25,860 nucleotides of DNA from Lichtheimia corymbifera B2541 (Eukaryota > Mucoromycota > Mucoromycetes > Mucorales > Lichtheimiaceae). The translations under genes and the position numbers were made by a program. This document shows, in pieces, positions 17,671 through 25,860 of this stretch (its first letter is position 1; every line of letters begins with the position of its first letter). Where the stretch lies: assembly GCA_000697475.1 (NCBI GenBank), contig JNEU01000634.1, positions 1 through 25,860 of the forward strand, in the 5' to 3' direction. Below the pieces are notes generated by a model, which saw only the letters and a program-made list of their open reading frames with translations, was not told the DNA's origin and did no database searches.

Positions 17671-20600
17671 TTAAATAAAAGGGATATTGTCCATGTCGAT
17701 TTCATCGGCAATGGCATCAAGGGTAGCATCAAATGCCTCATCGTCTGCCTCTTCATAATGGATGGTGTGGGTGGGGGAAGTGGGGGTGTTGTTGTTGGTA
17801 TGATTGTTTGTCGTAGCGTCGTTGTCAGCTTGAGGATCAGCTGATGTGGGTAAAGAAGTGGCGGATTTGGAAAAGGTTCGAGAGAATACGCCACCCAAGA
17901 CTTTGTTAACGATGCTGGAGGATGCAGATGAGGAGGAGTTGTTGTCAATAGGTGTGGCAGGATAATCCGAAGAAGCAATGCTGTTGATAGGTGAAGAAGG
18001 TTCATCGATACTGGTCTTATCATCAGCATCTTGACTCTGTTGTCGAGAAAGTAAATTGGGTGTACTGGATGAGGCAGCCACTCGAAGGGATGATTGAGAA
18101 GGAGGTGATGAGGCGTAGGTTGAGGAGGTCGTGGAGGAAGAAGAAGGTGCAATAGCTGGTGCTGCTGATCGAGAAGTGAAACTACGAAGGATACCTCTTT
18201 GTCTACGAGGTGGCGGTGATGGTGCTGCAACAACGGAACGAGCGGGTAACGCAGATGGATCAGCAATAATTGGTTTGGGCTTGGGTGATGTTGGAGCAGC
18301 AGGTTCTTCCAATTCGGGAAGATCAATATCCGGTAGAGGTGCTTTCCAGAAATTATAATCGCTGAATTCTTCATTGACAACCTTGTTGATGGGCGGGAAG
18401 ATTTGATCCACCAAGTCATTCAAATGCAAATACGAAGACTTGAAGCCTTGCAACAACTCAAGCTTGAGTTCACCATTCGCATCAATCGTGAAAATACGCG
18501 AGGATGGTACACTGACACTGCGATAAGAGATGGCGTCCGTGATACGATTACCAAAGCCAGCATAGAAAGGATTACGACCACCAAAGAGACGCATCACATC
18601 GCGTAAACATGCCATCTTGAACACTTCAGGCTTTCGCATAATCACTTCACGATGGAATGATGTAAAGAGTCGATCCGGAGACATGATCACTGGTCCTTCA
18701 GGCAATTGATAATTGCTTTGTGCCACCTTTTTAAGGTAATCACGCGTAGAATCTGCTTGTCCAATGGCTCGACTTGTCAAGTACATGAAATGGTACCCAT
18801 TTTTCTCCACATCGGTGTATAACTTGGCTACTCCCATATGAGTCCAATCCTTGCCAATCATTGTAAAGACGTGTCCAAGTGCATCCGATTTGGTGATCGT
18901 GCCATCGATATCTGAAATCACCACACTCACGTCATAATCCCAATAAAAGATCTTGGCTGTGCATGTAGCTGTGCCTTGATATGCCGATGTGACAGAAAAG
19001 GTAATCGTATTGGCACCCTTTTTGAGATTGAGACTCTTGAGTTGATCGGAAGTAAGTCGTAGTGTCTTGGCATAGTTTTTCCTAGGTGTCAAGAGTGGTT
19101 CTTCAGCGGGATGTGAGTGATCTGCATTCCAACCCACTGAGGTGGTCTTGGTTGTTGTGGTATAAGTTGTCGTCTCATTGTTGCCATTATTCGCTTCCGC
19201 TGGATTCTTTTTTTCCTCATCCTCGGCTGCTGATGTCTCGGCTGCTTCTGTTGGCAAGGGGGTAGAACCTGCAACAGATGATCGGCTCAACCATTGACGC
19301 CATCCACGACCAAACGAATAGGTATCTCGGCTATCCGATACTTGTGCTGCTGCTGTATCCTCTTGTTCAGTTCCAGTTTGATCATCCAAAGGTTTTTGAA
19401 AGAGCAATAAATTGGTGAACAATGGACCCGTGTGACTTGGAGCATAATAATGGCCATGATGTCGGAACACGAGACGTTGATCGTTCAAGATATTTGGATT
19501 ATGTACAAAGTTGTCATAGGTGAGCTGTTCCTTGTTGAAAACCTCTTCGTTCTTTTCTTCATCCGATCCCAATGCACTCAAACCGCATAAACTCATTTCA
19601 ATGCGGTAGATTTCTCCAGGTGTCATTTTGATCTCGCCAGTCGACTTGTTGTTGGTTGATTGTTGTTCTTGTTCTCCTTCTTCAATGACAGGTGGGTCAT
19701 TCTCATTGCTGGGCGTGGTTTCTTTGATGATAAAATCAGCTGATGAATCTTCTGTCGCTGATGATAGTTGTTGTGTTGGTGCTGATGACATTTCACGAGT
19801 GACCTCTCTTGTGGCTGTTGGATCCATGTGCTCAAGTTGTTCCTTTTCAGCTTCTTCCTCCCCAGTCTTGTAGCCAGCAATATCGAGAAAAATAGATTCT
19901 GCATCGCCATGACGTGGTGAAGTAGGCTCAGCAGGTCCATTATTACCATCATGCTCTGAATCACGGGTATGCACTGAAGTGTGTGTAACATCCATCCATG
20001 TGTTATGAATGTCACCATCTGCAGGTCGCACAATGAATCGTTCTTTAGCAATGGTCGTGCTGGTGATAGCTTCTGGAATACATCGCTCAAGCAATGAAGC
20101 ACCATCATCCATAGGATATATGTCGTTCTTTGGCATTGTCATTTTCTCCTCATCCAAGCAAACATGCTGCATCTTTTCTGATAAATCCTCGTGGTGGTGG
20201 TGGTGGTGTTGTTGTTGCTGCTCATTCGGTTGTTCAGCATGGTCATGTGGAAATGTATCCAACTTGGTGACGACCTTATCCACTTGCTCTTCAATGATCA
20301 TCTTTGGTGATTGTAATTCGGCAGGAATACGCAATTTGGTGGTATCAACTTTGGGTTGCTCATCGTCATCGAATCCATCACTTTCGGATGCTGACTTTGG
20401 GCTATTGTTGGCATCATCCATTGACTGTGATTGAGCTGTATTGCAATTGGTCAATAGTCAGATATAGGTAAATTAAATAATGATTGTACCTTTCTCATGA
20501 TCCTTTGACTCGCCAATATCGAGATAAGGTGGTTCCTATAAAAGATGATTGAATGTTAATCATGTTACTTTTTTCACCCTTTGCTCATGATGTTTCTTAC

Positions 20601-21158
20601 CTCATCGCTCCTGTTTTCTTCAATAGCGCTCATGATGGGAGACGTTTGGAATTCTTCAGGGACTTCATGTTCGGTTTCAAAGACAAAGAATGCTTCACCA
20701 GCTTCACCCACTTTCATCACATAAGGCATGACTTCTTCATTAATCTTGATTTCCACCTAAAAGTGAACGAACGAATTAGATCACAGTCAAACCAACCACC
20801 CCAAAAGCTCGGGTATTCATCCCACCTCCGCCCAACCAACCAACCCCTTGTCCCCAAGTTCATGCAGCAGTATTTGAGTGCCTGTTGTGCCTTTCTCACA
20901 CCCCAAACCTTCCTTTTTTCATTGGCCAATCCCCACAATTACTCTTGCGTGTGAAAGAGAATACTGTACCTTTTTTTCTTGTGGCATAAGCACTGACAGT
21001 TTGCCAAATCGGACATGAAACGGTGAACATGCGAGTTCTCCATCTTGTTGCTTGACAACAATGATATCGATGGCTCCCGAGAGAGTGGCAGGATTCAACT
21101 CGTTGTAAAAGCTTTGCACTGACGTGAATAGATTGCTGAGACGGCCGACGTATTCCAT
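17671..21158 (-). CDS. PAH1: Lipin / Pah1-type Mg2+-dependent phosphatidate phosphatase
   Basis: Exons 21158-20970, 20756-20601, 20535-20490 and 20435-17671 give 1051 aa. The enzyme dephosphorylates phosphatidate to diacylglycerol for triacylglycerol and phospholipid synthesis; yeast Pah1 is cytosolic until dephosphorylated at the ER by Nem1-Spo7. The N-LIP domain (1-115) has MEYVGRLSNLFTSVQSFYNE and MKVGEAGEAFFV. The HAD-like catalytic domain (about 580-815) carries the DxDGT motif DIDGT at 639-643 (Asp639 and Asp641 catalytic), SDALGHVFTMIGKDWTHMGV, YLTSRAIGQA and AGFGNRITDA. WKAPLPDID (827-835) matches the functional WRDPLVDID element of yeast Pah1. The middle region and the tail after 835 are Ser/Thr/Pro-rich, probably phosphorylated and disordered. 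The C-terminus is acidic, as in Pah1. Confidence 0.96.
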
Positions 21159-23840
21159 GGGTTGATCGCAAGGCGGTGTTGAATGACAAGAGGGAGTTGC
21201 GAAGTGGGTTCGACCAAAGAGTTAAAGGGAGGAGGAGAATGTCAATGACAAAAACGATGGAAAGGAGAGAGAAGGAGGAGGTGGTGAGATCAGTCAAGTG
21301 ATGGTGGCAGTAACAAAGGAGAGAGAGAAAGAAAGAAAACGACCCTTCATTACCCAAATAGTCATGGAAAGCTGGTTTCCCGGTCTGAGTTTTCAAGCTG
21401 TCCTGGTATTGCTATGACACGTGAAGAAAAATAAATACTCTAATCCATGTCTACGGATATAGCTGAAGATAGAAAGTTATATAGTATAATAAAGGTAAAG
21501 CCTATTATGGGCATTGACATTGAATATATAATCTACCACATTCCATTATCAATCAAAGTGCCTTCACGTTATTGCAAGATTTCCATGTCCCATGGACGCC
21601 CATTGCGTGCCATTTCTTGTGACACCAACAGCTGTGCTCCATTGCTGATTACACACACAAGACGTCTGTGCAAGACTCCGGCACGAGGCTTTGTTATTAA
21701 AATAGTTTTCTCATTCCTTATACTACCCTCGCTTCAGCTGATGCTTATTCATCCATTCATTTGATTCATCATTCAAAGACTGGAAATGCCCTATATGAAT
21801 AACCACCACCACAGGCAATCATTGTTAATAAATAAAGTGAATGATCTAGCAATATATTTATATGATCTGTCAACTGCCCACACATATCAAAGTCACATGG
21901 TGGTCAGGACCAAGATTGTTGTTAATGTTAAGGATCCTCTGTTTTGGATCATATGAAACAATGAAGTTATTGGGGCTCTCGCACATGTTCACTCATACGC
22001 ATCGTAGTGCGTGGTGTATCATTCACCATCACCCACGTTTTTTAGATTGACCTCGTCAGTGGATCAGTAAAATCCAGGTCACGATGCTGATCTTAGCATT
22101 CAACATCAAGGTGTCATCGTGCTTAGAGCATAACGTACAATCTATTTAATGAGATAACCTTCCTTACATAATTACATTTCACACGCATCGTGCGCACGGA
22201 CCATGCTCCATGCTGCTGGCTAGCGAGCGTCAAGTGCCCCTATATGTAAAAGATACATAAGGGACCACCTTTGCGTTATGACAAAATGAACCATAATGAT
22301 ACTTGCATTGTTTACATACTACCAATGTCTTCCCATGTGTTACCAAAAACATTGGCCGTGCATCTTTTAAACCGTTGTCAAGGTGCTCATCCACGTTGAT
22401 GAGAAAATGTAACAGATCATAAACCCGACAAATAACTCTGATCAATCCCATTGTCGTTTATAGTATGCATAAATAAGCTAGCTAAACGGAAGTGGATAAA
22501 AAACAAAACTCATTTCTACTAGCTACTTTGCCATTGTCATCATCGTCAATCATCCATCGTAGTCGTTGTGAAAATCTCCAAGACACAAACGCATAGAGTA
22601 GATCGTGAATGGGATCTTGCACGTTCCTTCATATGCCAGCCAACACGTTATAGGGTAGGCTCCATCAACACCTTGCAAAGGGAGAAGTAAACCATGCTTG
22701 TCGGTATCATTGTCGCCATGGATACAGATCGTCGTTACTAATAAAGGACTGACATCGCTTTTGTAGTAGCCAGGCTGGTCAATGTTCTCACCCATCCTCT
22801 CCAAAGAAGAAACAAACCTCATTTATCCAATCATCCACCTTATGAAAAGAAGCTTCACGGCTAACGAACGAGGCGTCACGAGAAAAGCACCGGTGTTGAA
22901 TGGACCTCTGACAACTGGTACGACTGCGAGTCAAACCCAAAGAGATGATGATATCCCTAATTGCACTGCCTGGCCGAAAACTATTCGATTCATTATTAGC
23001 ACACACGTACAATAAACGCCTTTTTCGTATGTACCCAGACCTTTGTTGCTTGTTACTTGGGAAACCGAAGAGCACGGTGTACTGATAGTTGAGTCAAGTC
23101 AAAGCCAAATGAGCCAGCGTCTTTGCGATCGAATCTCGCATCTATACAAGCTGACATGTCAATGGAGCAAGTCCCACTACAACGTTAGCCTTGAATGTAC
23201 CTGTTGGCATCAAGTGTGGAGTGGCGTAACAGCGAAGGAAAAGGTGCGGTGATCCACCTGGCTACCACCTCCCACCCAAAGCACATCCTGCCACCCCCTC
23301 TCCAGATCTCACGTGCGTGGATGCACAAGCAAAGGCTTTCTCTTCTCATTTACTCCTTCTTCAAGCATCATCTTTGTGTGGTTAATTATATAGATAAGAA
23401 TGCTGATTAAGCATTTGGATGATCTGACCTTGTTCAGAGAATGATGGTCTCCATGGTTGTATATGGTATGTAGCTATTAGCATAGTAGTACGTATGGTTC
23501 TAGAAAGTATGATGATCTTAAAGAACTCAATAAAATGAGATGAACAACCTGCTGCAATTGACTGGTGCAAATAGATCATTGTTACCATAGTGTGTGTACT
23601 GTGTATTATGATGATGGATGAACAAACAATATACATTCCAAGCTTCACCACTTTCACACAGGATACTTTCGGATGCAGCGATCATTTTTAGCCTATTCAC
23701 CATATCGTGATTGCATTGAAAAAGATTCCATACAGGCTGTTGTAGGCGGACCTTACTATAGGCATATAGGCGAAAATATCCCTTATGCACTGTCCGCCAA
23801 TAGGATCGACCCTTCAACACGTGCCCCTGAGCTTTGTGGC
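21159..23840. other. Gene-poor region upstream of lipin
   Basis: About 2.7 kb. The first 250 bp (GA-rich on the plus strand, 21230-21340) is probably the lipin promoter and 5' UTR. Beyond that I find no gene with recognisable homology. Two minus-strand frames, 22230-22451 (73 codons) and 22550-22822 (90 codons), are the most protein-like and adjacent on one strand, but neither shows a family motif. No tRNA or transposon terminus is evident before the inverted-repeat cluster begins. Confidence 0.5.
22550..22822 (-). CDS. Possible small ORF, unknown, weak support
   Basis: Ninety codons from ATG 22822, or 81 from ATG 22795, which has better context (GAGGATGGG). The composition is protein-like, with stretches such as KHGLLLPLQGVDGAYPITCW and a Cys/Tyr-containing C-terminal part ending in HNDYDG. 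No intron signals or homologous domain are recognised. It may be a short gene, an exon of an undetected gene or chance. Confidence 0.2.
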   Translation of the reverse strand: MRFVSSLERMGENIDQPGYYKSDVSPLLVTTICIHGDNDTDKHGLLLPLQGVDGAYPITCWLAYEGTCKIPFTIYSMRLCLGDFHNDYDG

Positions 23841-24385
23841 ACCATCAATTCCTTCTGCATCTTTGGCTCTATTAGGCTCTTGCTACTTAACAATGAACAA
23901 AGAGCACCTATCATATATCATTACGCTTATGGTATATGTAAAACCTAAAGGTACCTGTATATCTAAACTTTACAATGAAGCGTGGGCTCTTTCATAGAAC
24001 AGTATTGCTCGTCGGGGTCAAGTGCACCTTGTGTGCAAATTTCACAATCGTGCTCGCCATTCCTAGATTTCGCAATGTCACCACCAGCCAAAGTGGATCG
24101 TGGGTCGACCTCTTGAATGTTTTTCGACGAGACCGGTGGTGAGATTGCGAAATCTTGGATCGGCCACGACGATAGTGAAACTTGCACCCAAGGTGCGCTC
24201 CACCCCGACGAGCAATACTGTTCTATGAAAGAGCCCACGTTTCATTATAAGGTTTAGAGATACAGGTATCTTTATGTTCTACATATTCCGTAAGCGTGAT
24301 GCTATATGATAGGTGGTCTTTGTTCATTGTCAAATAGCTAGGGCCTAATAGAGCCAAAGATGCAGAGGGGCGTGTTTATGTAGTA
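23841..24385. repeat. Foldback element copy 1 (long inverted repeat, 41-nt centre)
   Basis: The arms 23855-24089 and 24131-24365 pair collinearly about a centre at 24110: matched points at 23855/24365, 24000/24220 and 24079/24141 all share that centre. The arms are about 235 bp and imperfect, and the centre is 41 nt. Beyond 24365 the right side continues into the family terminus (GGGGCGTGTTTATGTA), whereas the left side beyond 23855 has diverged. The centre and arms are homologous, in the same orientation, to copy 2 at 24861-25405. Confidence 0.88.
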
Positions 24386-24450
24386 CATCTGTTTGGGGTG
24401 AACAGAAAGGGCGAGTGCATGATAGCTAATGGATGATTCAGTAACGGTCA

Positions 24451-24794
24451 TACATTGACAGCTAACATGCACTTTTTTTCCATTCCCAACTTTGCAAAAT
24501 CCACTTGATGGGAATGATGCGCCTGCTCCAGTCGAGCATTTCCGTGATTCAATTGCCTTGATACGAGCTGATTTGGCTGAGTTACGGTCAAGTAAAGAGA
24601 CATCTGTTGAGGTACATAGTGCATGCTGCATGCATGGGCTGATATGCTCTTTGTTTGAGCGTAACTCGGTCAAATCAGCTCGGATCAAGAAAGTTGAATG
24701 ATGGAAATGAATGTCTGGAGCAGGTGCATCGTTCCCATCAAGTGGATTGGGCAAAAGCTGGAATGAGAAAAAGTACATGTTAGCTGCCAATGTA
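24451..24794. repeat. Central long palindrome between the two foldback copies
   Basis: The arms about 24451-24610 and 24640-24794 pair about a centre near 24623, checked at 24451/24794, 24501/24745 and 24565/24681. The middle holds GCATGC-T-GCATGC, so there is almost no spacer. The sequence is unrelated to the flanking foldback elements, but its centre is 513 bp from that of copy 1 and 510 bp from that of copy 2. Both arms contain an open frame giving NPLDGNDAPAP and LIRADL-ELRS. Confidence 0.85.
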
Positions 24795-24860
24795 TGCATG
24801 GAAATGACATATGCATACCTGCCATGCATTGTCCCTGAAGCCCTGACTTTTTAGCTCAGG

Positions 24861-25405
24861 TACACAAACACGCCTCTCTGCATCTTTGGCCCTATTAGGA
24901 TCAAGCTACTTGACAATCAACAAAGACCACTTGTCATATAGCACCACGCTTACAGCATATGTAAAACATGAAGGTGCCTGTATCTCTAAACTTTACAATG
25001 AAACATGGGGTCTACAATCGAACAAAGTTGCTCGTCGTGGTCAAGCGTACCTTGTGTGCAAGTTTCACGATCGTCGCGGCCAATCTCAGATTCACCCAAT
25101 GTCACCACCAGCCAAAGTGAAATCAGGTCGACCTCGAATTTTTTTTCGACGAGGCTGGTGGTGACATTGGGTGAATCTGAGAATGGCCACGACGATCGTG
25201 AAACTTCTACACAAGGTGCGCTGGACCTCTCCGCGCAACTTTGTTCGATTGTAGACCCCACGTTTTATTGTAGAATTTTTAGTTATGGGCATCTTTGTGT
25301 TTTACATATGCTGCAACCATAATGCTATATGGAAAGTGGTCTTTGTTGGTTGTCAAGTAGGGAGACCCTGATAGAGCCGAAGACGCAGAGGGGCGTGTTT
25401 GTGTA
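24861..25405. repeat. Foldback element copy 2 (545 bp, 39-nt centre)
   Basis: The left end TACACAAACACGCC and right end GGGGCGTGTTTGTGTA are complementary, and the arms (24861-25113 and 25153-25405) are collinear about centre 25133. The innermost stem is CACCACCAGCC/GGCTGGTGGTG. The 39-nt centre (25114-25152) is homologous to that of copy 1 and in direct orientation. No clear target-site duplication was seen; flanking AGCTC on the left and GAGCTC on the right slightly extend the symmetry. The left arm keeps an open plus-strand frame (24886-25164). Confidence 0.9.
24886..25164 (+). pseudogene. Coding relic inside the foldback arm, unknown family
   Basis: The left arm of copy 2 is open for 92 codons and reads ACISKLYNETWGLQSNKVAR, RGQAYLVCKFHDRRGQSQI and KSGRPRIFF. 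The other three arms of the two elements encode recognisable versions of the same peptide (YN-TW-L, ARRG, CKFH-RRG) but with in-frame stops. The Cys, Lys/Arg-rich and CKFH features suggest a DNA-binding segment of a transposon protein. That is a guess; I could not name the family. Confidence 0.4.
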
Positions 25406-25470
25406 ACGAGCTCATTTGCATGATACTTAGGGAGTATCAGACACCGCTTTGGCTGGGTCACTGACCCAGG

Positions 25471-25641
25471 TCACGGGCTTGGGGGTGACCTTGATTCACG
25501 TACCAATTTTTCAGTTCCAGTAAACGATCGATTGGCCATCTTCCACCATGTTTCTGCTCCTGTGGTTTGAGTAGCCAACTCAACCACCACCACCTCAGTG
25601 GTGTACCTCTTTTTCTTTGCTCTCTTCTCAGCAACAACCAT
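25471..25641 (-). CDS. Possible 56-aa ORF, unknown, weak support
   Basis: It starts at ATG 25641 with a favourable context (GGGAATGG) and encodes a Lys/Arg-rich start (VVAEKRAKKKRYTTEVVVVE), then TGAETWWKMANRSF, ending at TGA 25473-25471. It ends only 66 bp from foldback copy 2 and may be linked to that element. It overlaps, antisense, the presumed 5' UTR of the right-edge gene, so both are unlikely to be correct. Confidence 0.18.
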   Translation of the reverse strand: MVVAEKRAKKKRYTTEVVVVELATQTTGAETWWKMANRSFTGTEKLVRESRSPPSP

Positions 25642-25802
25642 TCCCATTGGAACATAGATCTCTTGTGACGAATCTTGTGGTAAGTGGTGGCATTGCCTAC
25701 GTCAATGGTTTGGGTGTCATGGCGACAGGTCTCTTAGTAGCTTTGTTCGACTATTTGCTTACTTTACGCTGCCATGTAGAATATCGATCATCCATTATCA
25801 AT

Positions 25803-25860
25803 ATGCCTCGTGTATCTGCTCGTTCCCGTTTCAATGCTCATCGATCCACACCATCATCAT
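25803..25860 (+). CDS. Probable start of a gene cut by the right window edge
   Basis: ATG 25803 opens a frame to the window end reading MPRVSARSRFNAHRSTPSS, a basic, Ser-rich N-terminus. Upstream is a long pyrimidine run ending in CAG (25609-25631), then a GTAAGT donor (25680) and an acceptor TAG (25779) that would delimit a 100-bp 5' UTR intron and remove out-of-frame ATGs. Alternatively the same frame starts at ATG 25719 and includes a hydrophobic stretch (ATGLLVALFDYLLTL). Too little is visible to name the product. Confidence 0.33.
   Translation, partial: MPRVSARSRFNAHRSTPSS

Noticed and set aside
17406..18419. 337-codon minus-strand frame inside lipin
   Set aside because: It is a shadow of the lipin Ser/Pro-rich tail in another frame; its His/Pro/Leu-rich composition follows from the codon repeats.
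8443..21158. Functional lipid-metabolism gene cluster (EFR3 with lipin)
   Set aside because: The two genes are 6 kb apart and separated by unrelated genes; no shared regulatory signal is visible.
23841..25405. CRISPR-like or tandem-repeat array
   Set aside because: The repetition is inverted, the units are hundreds of bp long and the genome is eukaryotic; there is no short direct repeat with regular spacers.

Overview
The window looks like a chromosomal piece of an early-diverging filamentous fungus, most likely Mucoromycota. The reasons are moderate A+T content; many short spliceosomal introns (mostly 53-75 bp, GTAAGT-like donors); protein families with fungal versions (Zds1-type, EFR3, Pah1/lipin with a WRDPLVDID-like motif, fungal SigF-like NTF2 protein); and proteins rich in Q, N, H and S homopolymers. 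This assignment is inference. No taxonomic marker such as rRNA is present.

Layout. (1) 1-809: the 5' end of an LTR retrotransposon read leftward (LTR 149-686, primer-binding site, start of the gag/polyprotein ORF running off the left edge), lying 50 bp downstream of a complete tRNA-Phe(GAA) gene at 737-809. (2) 810-3464: gene-poor DNA with one small GC-rich structured island. (3) 3465-17580: a gene-dense block. In order it holds a Zds1-like PP2A regulator (+), a Nup98-type FG nucleoporin (+), EFR3 of the plasma-membrane PI4-kinase complex (-, 15 coding exons), an unknown small membrane/basic protein (-), a SigF-like NTF2-fold protein (-), divergently a conserved fungal protein of unknown function (+), and a small probable mitochondrial protein (+). 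(4) 17671-21158: the phosphatidate phosphatase lipin/Pah1 (-), convergent with the small mitochondrial gene. (5) 21159-25405: gene-poor DNA ending in a striking cluster of three long inverted repeats at 23841-25405, two of them copies of one foldback element. (6) 25406-25860: the probable 5' end of another gene leaving the window at the right edge.

The genes form no operon and no obvious functional cluster. Lipin and EFR3 both touch membrane lipid metabolism, and Zds and Nup98 are unrelated cell-cycle and transport factors. Their adjacency is ordinary fungal gene order. The least explained feature is the palindrome-of-palindromes at 23.8-25.4 kb, whose arms keep traces of protein-coding sequence. 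I reconstructed exons by hand from splice signals, frame and family conservation; cDNA would be the decisive test of every boundary.
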